A stretch of DNA of 64,000 bases from Engraulis encrasicolus (GCF_034702125.1 NC_085857.1:54256546-54320545); one strand, 5' to 3'. Shown: positions 1-34,899, numbered from the stretch's first letter. The notes: generated from the sequence alone by a model not told the origin. Numbers and translations: made by a program.

Positions 1-23
1 CACACACACACACACACACACAC
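1..23. repeat. (CA)n microsatellite at calpain exon 9 donor
   Basis: Pure CA dinucleotides at the window edge. On the minus strand this is a GT run that begins exactly at the 5' splice site of calpain exon 9, so the donor GT is the first unit of the microsatellite. Confidence 0.95.
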
Positions 24-23368
<23,345 letters not shown>

Positions 23369-23660
23369 CCTTACACCGTGAAGTGTCAAGTCTGTGTGTT
23401 AAGTGTGTGAGGTGTGCGGTTTTGCAAGTGTGTTAAGTGTGTGTGTATGTGAGGGTGTGTGTGCGAAGTGAGGTGTGTGTGTGACCGAAAGAGATGAAGA
23501 GTGAGTGAGTAAGAAAGTGTGGGTGTGTGTTTTGTGAGAGAGGGAGAAAGAAAGAGAGAGAGGGAGAGAGAGGCAGAGAAAGAGGACACAGGTGTGTGTA
23601 TGAGAGAAAGGGAGTAAGAGACTAGGTGAAGTGCTGGAGGAGTGTGTGTGTGCTGACTGA
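23369..23660 (-). other. Calpain 5' flank / probable 5' UTR, GT- and GA-rich
   Basis: No other gene was seen. The segment is low-complexity GTGT and GAGA sequence that on the minus strand leads into the calpain start codon. The transcription start cannot be placed from sequence. Confidence 0.4.
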
Positions 23661-23689
23661 GGTGTTGATGGCTTTTGTTGTCAGCAGGT

Positions 23690-23770
23690 GGCTGATGATT
23701 GGCTCGTGGTCAGCATGGGCGGGGCTATAGATTACCTGCCGCACAGGTACACTCTGCATCACGTGAGTGT
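23690..23770 (-). promoter_or_regulatory. Candidate calpain proximal promoter elements
   Basis: About 330-400 bases upstream of the ATG, the minus strand contains an E-box CACGTG, an Sp1-type CCCCGCCC box and a CCAAT box (GAGCCAATCATC) within 70 bases. Their spacing suits a TATA-less vertebrate promoter. This is motif evidence only. Confidence 0.4.
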
Positions 23771-23802
23771 GCAGTACTAACTGTGATGGTGAGAGGCGGA
23801 GG

Positions 23803-23803
23803 T

Positions 23804-23871
<68 letters not shown>
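23803..23871. repeat. (AAAG)n tetranucleotide repeat
   Basis: About 17 AAAG units, followed by a degenerate AAATCAAGCAAG repeat to about 23925. Confidence 0.9.
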
Positions 23872-24094
23872 AATCAAGCAAGAAAAAAATCAAGCAAGAA
23901 ACAAATCAAGCAAGAAAGAAATACAGCAGGAAAGAAAGAGAAAGACAAGGAGAGAGGAACAAATATACATGTACCTGCGTACATAGGCCTGCTATAATAC
24001 CGCCCCTATGGCAGTGCAGCAATCCGTTTTTGCAATGTTAAATCAACACTACAGAGGTGTTTATAAAGGTTCATTGTAATATTAACAGTGTTCA

Positions 24095-24108
24095 GGTGTG
24101 TGTGTGTG

Positions 24109-24190
<82 letters not shown>
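24095..24190. repeat. (TG)n microsatellite
   Basis: TG run in the intergenic region upstream of calpain. Confidence 0.95.
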
Positions 24191-24195
<5 letters not shown>

Positions 24196-24539
24196 GTCTG
24201 AGCGCATGTCTATGTGTGTGTGTGAGGTTAAGAGGGGGTGGTACACATGACTAGGTAGGGGGGTAGAGTGAGAGGGGGGGGGGGCTACTATGGCAGTACA
24301 TGACTGTTCAGTAGTCCTTTTTTCAGTGTTAATTCAACACTAAAGAGAAGGACCACATACAAAAGAGAACTGCTTACAATGGTACTGTGTAATGTATTAA
24401 CAGTGTTCAGGTATTGTCTAATCCAACTGACACAGCCCTGCATTAGAAGTCGAGTATGTGGTCATGTGATGTCTTGTTTACAGTACTGGCCCGTTATTGT
24501 TACAGTAAACACAGCCAGGGGAGCTGCACTCCATGCTGG

Positions 24540-24543
<4 letters not shown>

Positions 24544-24614
<71 letters not shown>
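24544..24614. repeat. (GA)n microsatellite
   Basis: About 35 GA units. The rest of 23930-25142 holds no gene that I can recognise. Confidence 0.95.
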
Positions 24615-24617
<3 letters not shown>

Positions 24618-25142
24618 TTTTAAGAATACTTTATTAAAACAATTTGTACATGATGTGTACAATCAGATCATATTACACACTTAAAATGTGCAAAAGTAGC
24701 CTAGATTAAAGAAAATAAACCAAAATAATAAACAAAGAGATGAAGAGAAAAACAAAACAATTTTCAGTAACAATTGCGCAAATATTTATTTTCCTGGTTA
24801 AATAAAGGTTAAAAACCTGTAGTTCCGCGCAGCTTTGTGAGCTCCACTACTTCGGTCGGGGGGCGGGGCCCCTAGGCAATTGCTTATTTGCATAATGTTA
24901 AGTCTGGTCCTAAATGACAGAATAATCCAATAGAGCTCGCAAGTGGGTGACATCAAGTTGTATGTGGTGGATAAGCATTTTGATAAATAAAATTCCCATG
25001 TTACAAGTCATAGGGATACAGGTTTGCCAAAAATATAAGACAGACATCAACAACCAACAGGGGGCTCGAGAGTTAGGCTACACACACATACAGAGGTCTG
25101 GAAAGAACCAGGCTAGTGTGCACACATACAGGGCAAGACGGT

Positions 25143-25317
25143 TGTAGAAGTGACGAGGAATCCACGTAGTAAAGTACACAGACTGAGGTTTATTCACACG
25201 AACTTGTACGTACAACTGACTTGTAGTGAACTCTATAATAACTGACAAAATACCCAACAGACCCCTGCGGCATCTTGTACGTCATGTTGCCAGGGCAACA
25301 ATCATACACATTCTACA
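25143..25317 (-). repeat. Gypsy 3' LTR
   Basis: Begins TGTAGAAG and ends TTCTACA; nearly identical to 32520-32695 except for short indels (CTTGTAGTGAAC versus CTTAGTGAGTTGTGAAC). The minus-strand polypurine tract AAGAGGGGGGA abuts its right side. Confidence 0.9.
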
Positions 25318-25387
25318 TCCCCCCTCTTAACAAAGCACAGCAAATCAGTGTTGTTTTTTCTTTTGGATAATAGGGACATGTCCTTAA

Positions 25388-27785
25388 AGGATTTATCCGG
25401 AGTTGGAACAAGTTTGCCTGATTTTTGCATGTTTGGGATGAAATACAGTCACTCTAGAGCAAAATCAAGGCAAAAGGATGCGTTTTGAGAAAGTTTGATA
25501 ATATCACGTTAGCCTCGTTATCCATATCAGCTATGCAATATGAAAGATGCGGGCATCGTTTTTCGGCGGTTACACACATTTCAAAAACACAACATTTTAA
25601 AGTCTTGCACAGCTCAAAACAACGTCACACTTATGTAATATGGTGAAGGTGGTCTGCTTCACCATAGAGTTCCCGTGCAGGGTTAACCAAGAAATAATCC
25701 AACAGACAAGTGATTGAGGTACCACTAGAAAAATAATGTTTGTTTATTTACTACAATAAATATAAAAAAAGAAAAGAAAAGACAGACAAGACAAAACGTC
25801 CGAGGCTATGGGTGGCTAATGACTCTTTACGTACAGTGGGTACCACTACTACACTACCCTAGGTGACCCCCCAAACCCAGTCTGGTATATAGTGAAGACA
25901 CTGCACTCGTATGAAAACCACACCACTCAGTAATCCACAGCAAACTACGTTGTACACGCATTACTACTTTGTGCTGACACACAGGACCCCCTACTACGGG
26001 TGCGTATGAGTTAGGTATGCCAGCCCAGAGCCTCGGTTTAACAGAAAACAAAAATCGGAAAAGTAAAGGGACAATACACTTGGCCATGAATACACAAACA
26101 AAATCTAAAAGGCACATGGCTTGGAGGTGTACACAGAGAGAGAGAGAGGAGAAAGCGGCACAACCACTCATGCATGCCGCTGTAACACACAAAAGACAAA
26201 TGTCAGTCAAATTACTCTTTTTACGCATGGTCACTAAAACATTTTCACTCTTAATATTCCATGGCTAATGCACAGCTTCTTAATACCATGTGCACTTATA
26301 AAAGACTAACATTAAAGTGTCAGTGTGTCACCATAACAATTTAGCAGGAGACATTTAGGTGAGACAAGAGGATGGAAATGGTTAAACATGATACCTGCGC
26401 GGGGATGCTAGTTGCGCAGCGCTCTGGAGGTGTAAGGCACATCAGATAGTCCAACCAGGAAAACCCTTGTCCTGTTTTCACATACAGCGTTCGGGCATAT
26501 GAGCACAACATGAGTATCATACACAAATCACACTTATTCACAAAGCGTAAGGAGTATTGCAATACATCACAGGGGATAGGAGACAGTTAATACCTGATGG
26601 TGACTCGCTTGCCGATAGTGGCGTGCAGTTCAAACACGGCAGGGCTGAACACTAGTTAAGTGTTGTGAATGTGTACTCTTTTGCTGAGCGTTCACCTCGT
26701 TGTCGAGGCTCGTCATGCAACCAACTGATTCAGAAGGTAGCCTACAGTTGCCAGAAGACTTAGCTTCTGTCGGGGGTAGCCTTAAGCTACACCCCAAGCA
26801 ACGTACAATAACTGTGTGGCTCTAAGCCACCAACAGAGCCCACCCGGCTCCGTGCAAGAAGGCTTTGCAGCCTCAAGCTACATCAGAAGCACCATCTCTC
26901 TGCTCCGTGCCAAAAGGACTGAGAAACTATTTCCAGCATCATTTTATCTTCCTCTGGTTATTTCTCCTGCGACTACAGGTTCCGGTTTCAGGAGCCTGGA
27001 AATCACTTTGTCAGTGCTCCCTCCGCTGGGAGGGAGTGTATGTGTGTGCGTTAGTGCGTGCATGTGTGTGCATCAACGCATGTATTTCTGTGCATAAAAA
27101 CAAATAAAACAACAGGCGCTCCACCTGGTCACACTTACCTCGTAATATGTTGAGGGTATCCACACATAAACCAAAGTGTCCAAAGTCCTTCATGTATTCT
27201 TGAAAGGTCTGCAGAATGTGTTTTGTGAAGCTACTACCTTGAGAATATCTAAATTACGGTTAAGACAACTATTTGACACTAAAGTCCACCAAGTTGATTG
27301 CCGAGTGCGTCGCACCATCAGCTGTGGTTACTCGCTATGGAAGAAATAATCATAGCTGATGGTGCGACGCACTCGGCAATCTACTTGGTGGGCTTTAGTG
27401 TCAAATAGTTGTCTTGACCGTAATTTAGATATTCTCAAGGTAGTAGCTTCACAAAACACATTCTGCAGACCTTTCAAGAATACATGAAGGACTTTGGACA
27501 CTTTGGTTTATGTGTGGATACCCTCAACATATTAGGAGGTAAGTGTGACGTTGTTTTGAGCTGTGCAAGACTTTAAAATGTTGTGTTTTTGAAATGTGTG
27601 TAACCGCCGAAAAACGATGCCCGCATCTTTCATATTGCATAGCTGATATGGCTAACGAGGCTAACGTGATATTATCAAACTTTCTCAAAACGCATCCTTT
27701 TGCCTTGATTTTGCTCTAGAGTGACTGTATTTCATCCCAAACATGCAAAAATCAGGCAAACTTGTTCCAACTCCGGATAAATCCT
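25388..27785. mobile_element. Second copy of the TTAA-flanked fold-back element, itself interrupted
   Basis: Ends AGGATTTATCCGG and CCGGATAAATCCT are flanked by TTAA (25384-25387, 27786-27789). The sequence is nearly the same as the element at 14687-15577. It sits next to the Gypsy polypurine tract. The left arm is split by a 1.5-kb insertion at 25634. Confidence 0.85.
25634..27133. mobile_element. 1.5-kb insertion, possible solo LTR
   Basis: Compared with the uninterrupted arm, about 1500 bases are inserted after CACACTTA. GTCACACTTA is present on both sides, so the target duplication is 4-10 bp. The insert can be read as TGTAAT…TCACA with CTTA duplication, the TG…CA form of an LTR. AATAAA lies near its left end. 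No convincing protein was found; the 126-codon frame on the minus strand (25854-26234) resembles nothing I know. Confidence 0.5.
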
Positions 27786-27988
27786 TTAAGTGATCCAGGG
27801 TAAGGCATAAGGTCCATAGGGCATAGTTGCTCCAGGGTAAGGCATAAGGTCCATAGGGCATAAGGCATAGTAGATGATTGGAATGTCAGAATAACAACAT
27901 ACTGCATTAATCATTGTGAACATTTGAAATATTTTAAATAACACCAACATATCGGAATGTATAAGTAATACATGAAGAAGGGATAACC

Positions 27989-28290
27989 TTATAGGAAATA
28001 TAAACGTGACGTAATATGCATCCTCACCGTGTTTCCTGTTTGCAGTGGTGGCAGGCGTTTTGCTGACTTGTCGTAATGTGCCTTGCATCGCTGCCTTGCA
28101 TGTGTGAGAGCGGCCTGCACCTGTGTCTGCACGCTGGGTACGTACATTGCTTTGGTCATGGGAATGAGAGTTTTTGTGCGCCAAGACAGCAAGCGCTGCA
28201 CTGGTGAGGACAGTCCATCTCTTTGTGTGTTTCGAATGTTGAGCAGAGCCGCATAGATGTCCGTCTTGTCTCGTGTGCATTTCTCAAGCA
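27989..28290 (-). pseudogene. Gypsy integrase C-terminal fragment
   Basis: The minus-strand frame includes QRLLSWRTKTLIPMT, ALTHARQRCKAHYDK and LPPLQTGNTVRM, the conserved region after the integrase core in fish Gypsy elements. It is separated from the core by a frame change and by the insertion at 28350-29550. Confidence 0.75.
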
Positions 28291-28349
28291 GGTGTTTGGC
28301 TGAACGAACGGCCCTTTCGGCTAATCCATTTGACTGGGGGTAGTGGGGA

Positions 28350-29550
28350 CTGCTAGCCTAGCGAGCCAGACCCGTAGAGCAAAAAGCTGTACAGGGGTCT
28401 AGGTGAGCTGGGAGAGAGTGTGGGCGGGATAAACGGTTGTCTTGGCACTCAACGTCACGCAATAGGATGGTGGAACAACCAATCCCCACACACTTCTGTG
28501 TAACGTCACAGCTGTCTTTCAGAACGTACACGCGACACGCCCCTTTGTAGGTGAAGCGGCAACTCCGAGCCGTCGTAGCAGTGAATGCGTGTGATCACCA
28601 CAGCCACAAACAAGTTTCCTAATAAATCGTGTTTTCACTTACACAGTTCAAAAATGCCTCGTTTTCAACCACACGGCCCTCCTTGATCAACCAGCGAAAT
28701 GTTGAGCAATTTGGGGCTTGTTAAATGGTTATATTTATGATTGTTGTCAACATGGCATGTTCAGTGTTAGCTAGCTAGCTGTATACCCATAACTAATACA
28801 CGGCTGGATACCTAGCTCTGTGTAATTGACGACAGGTTGGCTAGCCGCTAGCTCGGTAGACTAGGTGTCATTCCCATCTATTTAGTAAGCTACTCAAAGA
28901 CTTTCAAAGCTCCCAAATGTCTCGTTTTTAATGACATGGATCTTATTAGAATTTGGGGCAGGCATATAATACAAGGCTGGATACCTAGCTCTGTGTTATT
29001 GACGACAGGTTAGCTAGCCACTAGCTTGGTAGACTAGGTGTCATTCCCATCTATTTAGTAAGCTACTCAAAGACTTTCAAAGCTCCCAAATGTCTCGTTT
29101 TTAATGGCATGTGTCTTATTAGAATTGGGGCAGCAATTTCATTCTACACCTACGATAGTGGTCTGATAATCTGGTTCTGTAAAATACTCAAAATAGCTAA
29201 CCGAGCTAGCTTAAAACATTAAATGGTCAAATGGTAATGTGTTGTGATCTATTTGTGTCCGATAAGTTCATGGTGTATTATTACATCAATCCATGTCAGC
29301 CACGAAATGTATTATCATCCAGGCTTTTTAAATTAATTAAACACTTTCGTGCTGTACGTAGCACGGAGGCCACCATGTTTCTTCTTAGAAAGTTTCCTGT
29401 TTACTAGGTAGCCCGGCCCCCCTCGCGATTTGATTGGCCCTGTCATCGGATAACTTTCAGCCTCGCTAAACGACTGGGGTCCGCTAGACTGCCCCCGGGA
29501 GCAAATTCAATTTGCGGTCGCTAGGGGCGTCTAGATTTCTAGGCTAGGGG
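28350..29550. mobile_element. DNA transposon (hAT-like) inserted in Gypsy integrase
   Basis: Inserted between GGGGACTG on the left and GGGGACTGCT on the right, so the duplication is 8-10 bp. The ends CTAGCCTAG and CTAGGCTA are inverted. The flanking integrase reading continues on both sides (VTSSP | SPHYPQSNGLAER). The interior carries a ~170-bp direct duplication (28802-28971 and 28973-29142). The right end resembles 2542-2590. Confidence 0.65.
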
Positions 29551-29559
29551 ACTGCTGGT

Positions 29560-29782
29560 GACGTGAGCAAAGTCCCATGTATGTGCAAATTCCCGGAATT
29601 CCCTGCTTGTAAAGTACGCAGCATTGTCAGTCATCAGTTCCTGAGGTGCACCGTGTGTGGCAAAGTGCCGTTTCAGCCTGGCGATGATGGTTGGTGTTGG
29701 GGAGATGATCTATTTCATACCAGCCAGAGTACGAGCCGACAAGTACTGTACCAGATGTTATTTCCCCTCCCACTCGAAGACG
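29560..29782 (-). pseudogene. Gypsy integrase core fragment
   Basis: The minus strand encodes ARLKRHFATHGAPQELMTDN followed by AAYFTSREFREFAHTW, the retroviral-type integrase core with the second catalytic Asp (MTDN). The frame differs from the upstream pol ORF, so the gene is broken. Confidence 0.75.
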
Positions 29783-31330
29783 TCAGCTGCTGTGAGGGCC
29801 GTGTAGCTTCAGAGGCTTTCTTTTCTGGTGAGGTCGCAGTGCGATGCATGGAGTGCATTTGGAGAGCTCACGATCGATATCCTGGTTGATTGTGGGCCAA
29901 AACATGGTCTCTCTGGCCCTGAGTTTTGTTGCTTCGAGGCCAGGGTGCAGCTGCTTGAGGTAGTAGTGTTGCAGTGAGTGAGGAATGATGAATCGCTGGC
30001 CACGAAGCAACAGGCCGTTGTCCGTCGTGAGCTCGTCTCTCATGCTGTAGAATGGTCTGATATCGTGGGGCAGTTTTCTTGACGAGTCAGGCCAGCCTGC
30101 ATTGACGATCTTGGCTAGCCGGCGGCATGTGGGGTCTGCCAGTGTTTCGTGCCGCAGCTCTTCCAGTCTTCTCGATGAGAGGACCTCCACCGTCATGACG
30201 TCATAATCCTCAGTGCTGTTGGTGTGGTCAACAGTAGGCAGATGTGCACGTGAGAGAGTGTCCGCAACATACAGTTCTTTGCCCTTTTTGTACGTGACAT
30301 GGAGGTTGTAGCGCTGCAGCTTCAGCATCACTCTCTGGAGGCGGGCAGATGCAGAGTGGAGGGGTTTCCGCAGTATGGTGATGAGTGGCTGATGATCGGT
30401 TTCCAATGTCACAGGGCGGCCATAGATGTAGTCATGGAATTTTTGACAGGCGTAGACGACAGCCAGGAGCTCCTTCTCTATCTGTGCGTAGCGGCTCTCC
30501 GTCTCTGTGAGGGCTCTGGAGGCAAATGCTACGGGCTTGCTGTTTTGTAGGCAGACAGCGCCCAGCCCATGCTGAGAGGCATCAGCAGACAGCACCACTG
30601 GCTGATGTACATCGAAGTACTGAAGGACCGGGGGGCTGGTGAGGAGGCCCTTGAGCTTGTTGAATGCTGCTGTGTGATGCTCCTGCCAGACCCAGTCCAC
30701 GTCCTGCAGGAGGAGCTGACGCAGGGGTGCTGTGACTTCGCTGTAACCTGGGATGAACTTTGACAGGTAGTTGGTCATGCCGAGGAACCTCTGTACCCCA
30801 TGCTTGTCCTCCGGAGGGGGCATCAGGCGAACCGCAGCAGTTTTGGCAGGATCTGGCTTGATCCCCTGGTCGGTGAGTAAGTGCCCCACATATGAGACTG
30901 CAGACACCCTGAAGCGGCATTTTTCCGGATTCAGCTTGAGATTGACGGCACGCACCCTGTCCATGACCTGGCGTAGACGCGCGTCATGCTCCTCTGCCGT
31001 CCGGCCCCAGACGAGGATGTCGTCAACGACGATTGCACATGGCTGTCCTTCAAAAAGTTGTTCCATGCACCTCTGGAACACCTCACTCCCCGTCGATATG
31101 CCGTAGGGCATTCGGAGGAAGGCATACCGGCCCACTGGTGTCATGAATGTGGTCAGTTTGGATGAGTCGCTGCTGAGTGGCACCTGCCAGAATCCGCATT
31201 TTGCGTCTAGGATGCTGAACACTTTGGCACCTGGCATGTCGGCTATCACTTGTTCAACGGTTTTCATTGGATGGTGGGGTCTGAGGAGTGCTTTGTTGAG
31301 ATGAACCGGATCAATGCCGAATACTGCCAT
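29783..31330 (-). pseudogene. Gypsy pol fragment: reverse transcriptase, RNase H, integrase zinc region
   Basis: An open frame of 515 codons. RT motifs include DAKCGFWQVPL, MPYGISTGSEVFQRCME and the catalytic IVVDDILVWG (V-V-D-D rather than the usual YVDD/FIDD). RNase H begins near VVLSADASQHGLGAV and contains TLETDHQPLI. The integrase zinc region (LRARETMFWP, CTPC) is present but seems to lack a few residues. The frame overlaps the gag-protease ORF by 20 bases at 31311-31330, where a frameshift breaks the DGSIR…IDPVHLN motif. The element is a mutated fossil or a recent defective copy. Confidence 0.85.
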
Positions 31331-32309
31331 CCTTCTTGCGGGCAGCCATCATCGCAGATACCCATTCCGTGGGTTCGTGGACTGGTTTGATGATTCCCAG
31401 CTTGGTCATTCTGTCGAGCTCCTGGATGATCTTGTCTCTCATGGCCAGTGGTACCCGCCTAGGGGCACATATCGTGAGGTGCACCGTGTCGCCCAGACGC
31501 ATGTTGTACACGTCTGGCAGCTTGCCTACAGCGCTGTTGTCGAACCGGTCTCTGTATTCTGTGAGTTCCGGTGCCCCCTGTTGTAGTGCATGCATGTTCG
31601 GTCCCAGTTTCACAAAGCCTAGTTTCACACTATCAGTGAGACCAAGCAGGGGTTTCACATCACTGTCAACGACATGAAAGTCTAATGTCCCGCATGTAAG
31701 ATGCACAGTCGCTATGCCCATTGTACTTATTACCTGCCCTCCATGGGCTACAAGGTTGACTACTTGACTGTGGTGGATGTGTGCACTGGGGTCAGTGTGG
31801 TCAAGAGTGGCCCTGGAAACCAAACTGCACCGAGCTCCCGTGTCAATCTTTACCTTTAGCTGTTTCCCAGGGATGGAGGATGACAGCATGGTGAATATCT
31901 CGCCCTTTTCTGTAGCCGTTTCCACACTTTCACAGTAGAAGGATTGAGTTGAGTCCTGCGTGCTCTCTGTGCCCATTTCACTTATTCTGTGTGTGTATCC
32001 TCTGTGTGGGGTATGGGGTGGTCTGCTCGGCTGCTGTCCATGCTGTGCGCCTGGTTTGCGCTCTCCGCCCGATCTGCAGCATTTGGAGAAGTGGTTCCAT
32101 TTCCCACACGAGTTGCAGCGTTTATTGAAGGCTGGGCAGCTATTGCGATTGGGTGGGTGCTGTCCACCACAGTTTGAGCATGAATTTAGTTGCACTGCAC
32201 ACACGTCTTCTTCCTTTTTTATTTCTTTCATGCCAGTTTCCCTCTTCAACTCCTTGTTGCCCCTTTCAGACTGCTCGTGTAGCACACACATTTCGATGGC
32301 AATATCCAT
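31311..32309 (-). pseudogene. Gypsy gag zinc knuckle, protease and RT start
   Basis: A 332-codon frame. CNSCGKWNHFSKCC is a canonical CX2CX4HX4C zinc knuckle, preceded by a second Cys-rich segment (CSNCGGQH). The aspartic protease motif is KIDTGARCSLVS. The C-terminal end (MRDKIIQELDRMTKLGIIKP) is the RT entry region. It ends by frameshift at DGSIRH. Confidence 0.85.
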
Positions 32310-32491
32310 GTGTCATACTTATTCAGCGCATCTGGACCTGCAAGGTTGAGAAGTGTGTACGCTTTCACTTTTTTGCTAGCTAGCGTTAGCCCTGCGATGC
32401 TGTAGACTCGCCATTCCCGCTTGAACTTTTCCCAGTTGTCTGCGATGTTCTCATCAAAGACGAGCGGATCAATCCGTCGAAGTTTGGACAT
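32246..32491 (-). pseudogene. Gypsy gag N-terminal fragment
   Basis: The minus-strand frame starts MSKLRRIDPLVFDENIADNW and continues KFKREWRVYSIAGL to about 32305. It then switches abruptly to sequence that belongs much later in gag, so most of the capsid region is deleted. The start lies just after the primer-binding site. Confidence 0.7.
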
Positions 32492-32519
32492 ACTGAGCAG
32501 AGGCTGACTTCTGACACCA

Positions 32520-32695
32520 TGTAGAAGTGACGAGGAATCCACGTAGTAAAGTACACAGAATGAGGTTTATTCACACGAACTTGTACGTACAACTGACTTA
32601 GTGAGTTGTGAACTCTATAATAACTGACAAATTACCCAGCGGTTCCCTGCAGGAATACGTCATGTTGCCAGGACAACAATCATATACATTCTACA
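32520..32695 (-). repeat. Gypsy 5' LTR and adjacent primer-binding site
   Basis: 176-bp repeat of 25143-25317. On the minus strand it is followed directly by TGGTGTCAGAAGTCAG (32504-32519), a tRNA primer-binding site beginning with TGG. Confidence 0.9.
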
Positions 32696-32849
32696 GCCGG
32701 CAGTGGGAGACAAAGGGGACAGTTGTTCTGCCCTTTGTCCCCCCCTGTCATGCTTCCCTGAATGTACAGTAGGTGTGTTTGGATTGAAACTTTGGCTATT
32801 CTGTGTCAGCCCATAATATATTCATCACATACTGATACTCTGAGTGATA

Positions 32850-32889
32850 CTACACACACACACACACAGACCCACGCACACACACCCAC

Positions 32890-32932
<43 letters not shown>

Positions 32933-32962
32933 GCACACACACCCACGCACACACACCCACGC
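32850..32962. repeat. (CA)n-rich microsatellite
   Basis: Imperfect CA repeat with CCACG interruptions between the Gypsy and piggyBac-like elements. Nothing else was seen in 32696-33087. Confidence 0.85.
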
Positions 32963-33091
32963 ATGTCCTACTGGCCTACTGGATACACGAACTGAACACA
33001 GTAGAACCCTATGGTTATAATGAATTACAGGACCTCAGTGTATTCTTGTAACATGCATGCACTGCTGAATGGCACATTGTAAATGTTTTAA

Positions 33092-34381
33092 CCCTTGTGT
33101 TGTGTTCAAAAGCTGCATACACCTGTGGTGTTCGGGTCATTTTTGACCCGTGATAGCAAAACTCAGCCATAAAATACCTAAAAACACTAGTTCTCATCAA
33201 ATATTGTTTTTCATCTCATAGCTAACTTGGTATGTATTCATATCCATGGAAAAACTAATTTATTTATTCATCTTTTTGACTTTACAGGTCTTTTATCTTA
33301 CATTATGCAAAATCATTTTTGATGACAAATACTATCAAAACCTGTACTAATTCACTATTAATACTTCCTAAAGTGATACAATTAGTGATTATGTTGTCCA
33401 TGTATTACAGCTGATATGAGAGTACAACAACCCCCAAATTTCTTTTATTAGTTTTTCTCTAATATTAGAAAATATCATCAATAGTGACATTTGTGGTGTT
33501 CGGGTCCAAACCAACCCAAAGAGATTTATAGCAGGATAAAGACCAAATGTCAACTAAATTAGTTTTTCAGTGCATAAAATGAATGTTGAATGGCATTTTT
33601 CAATAGTTATATGATTCTAGTGTGGAAAATATACAAAATAACAATTCTGTCAGATTCACAGCTATTCCGCCAACCTAATGCAAAGATATAGGAAATTAAC
33701 ACCTCAATGAACATGAAGAAAGTCACACTATTCATCTGAATCCACTATGCTAAGAACCTGGACCATTATCTTATTGCCAAATCAACTCTATGAAAAGTGT
33801 AAGACCATCTCTACATGTTTGGGTGCTATTATGGATTTTTGATACGTTTTTTGGACAAAATAATGTGCAAAAACTCATTTTGCAAAAATATGTGCCAAAA
33901 TTCTCATAAAATAATGCAGAAATGGATTCCCTGACTATGAAAACATATGAGGAGACACCAAAAATACATCTGTACTCCTTTCACAACAGGAGATATGACA
34001 CATTGTAGGGTATGGGACTGTCCGGCGGCCATCTTGGATTTGTTATATGAAAAAGCTGTGGGAAAAAATTAAGGCAAGAAATATATTTTCCTCACCATGA
34101 ATCACCAAACTGAGGACAAAGGCCAACCAACAGCTTTTCAGAAATGCCATGCAACAACCAAAAATCTATGCCGGGTCAATTTTGACCCGAACACCACAGA
34201 TGTAACTTTTTTTTTTTTAGACCTTTAAAATTTAATAAAATGATAAAATGATAAAAAACTGTTGAAATGATTGTGACTGAGGATTAGATGAAGCCTCATT
34301 CCGGGACAATAAAGGAAAGTGTGTTTTTTTTACACTTAAACTTGAAAACGGGTCAAAAATGACCCGAACACAACAGAAGGG
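33092..34381. mobile_element. piggyBac-like non-autonomous element (TTAA)
   Basis: TTAA lies on both sides (33088-33091, 34382-34385). Left end CCCTTGTGTTGTGTTC and right end GAACACAACAGAAGGG are inverted. GGGTCATTTTTGACCC palindromes stand just inside each end, and internal copies of TGTGGTGTTCGGGTC occur at 33123, 33492 and (inverted) 34165-34200. These are hallmark piggyBac terminal features. The 1.29-kb interior is AT-rich and non-coding. Confidence 0.9.
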
Positions 34382-34385
34382 TTAA

Positions 34386-34821
34386 ATGGATTGGCCTATG
34401 CCAAATTAAGATTGTCACTGGGACTATTGTTGACTAATGAACCTGCTTCAGGAGTCGCATATGTCATGTAAATATGGATATGAGATTCAAGAGATTCAAG
34501 GAGTTTATAGTCATTGTCAATGAAGTCAACAAAATTGTGGCAGGGGATGACAAAGGGATAAGTTGAGTTGGGGATGCCTGCGTGCTTGCGATGTATGAAG
34601 TTCCGAATGTCGGTCACTAGGGGGAGACAGATGCTATCAAATTGTGAGAAGCCTGCTGTCTATGCAAGCAAATGTTTGCACTGCTGCTCCTCCAGCCGGT
34701 AAATTCCCCAAGTAAGACTGACTGAAAGAGACTACGTGTGTGTGTCAGAGAAAGAGATACAGGTGTGAGAGTGTGTCTTAAGACGAGAGAGAAAGAGATA
34801 CAGGTGTGAGAGTGTGTCTTA

Positions 34822-34899
<78 letters not shown>

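Larger units (their letters stand above)
25143..32695 (-). mobile_element. Ty3/Gypsy LTR retrotransposon, degenerate, with nested insertions
   Basis: Two ~175-bp LTRs (25143-25317 and 32520-32695) start TGTAGAAGTGACGAGG and end ATTCTACA. The right LTR is the 5' LTR on the minus strand. It is followed by a primer-binding site TGGTGTCAGAAGT, then gag, protease, reverse transcriptase, RNase H and integrase in Gypsy order. A purine tract (AAGAGGGGGGA) precedes the left LTR. The coding region has a gag deletion, a frameshift at the start of RT and an interrupted integrase, so the copy is non-autonomous. The interior carries insertions at 25388-27785 and about 28350-29550. The 5-bp flanks (GACGG and GCCGG, near the LTR ends) are not an exact match. 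Confidence 0.9.

Noticed and set aside
23369..23389. Upstream in-frame extension of calpain exon 1 to 23389
   Set aside because: The extra codons begin with TTG, not ATG. The ATG at 23368 has A at -3 and matches the family's N-terminal length.
25137..25142. Target-site duplication of the Gypsy element
   Set aside because: The flanks GACGG(T) and GCCGG differ, so no exact duplication can be claimed.
25854..26234. 126-codon minus-strand frame
   Set aside because: It lies within the 1.5-kb LTR-like insertion and has no family motif or supporting features.
26816..27097. Plus-strand frame of 93 codons
   Set aside because: No domain, signal or splice evidence; it lies inside the inserted LTR-like segment.
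27786..28280. 164-codon minus-strand frame
   Set aside because: The conserved Gypsy integrase C-terminus is in another frame (27989-28290); this frame is its shadow plus repeat sequence.
30299..31677. Several plus-strand open frames of 60-113 codons
   Set aside because: They are antisense to the Gypsy protease and reverse transcriptase frames, which carry recognisable motifs on the minus strand.
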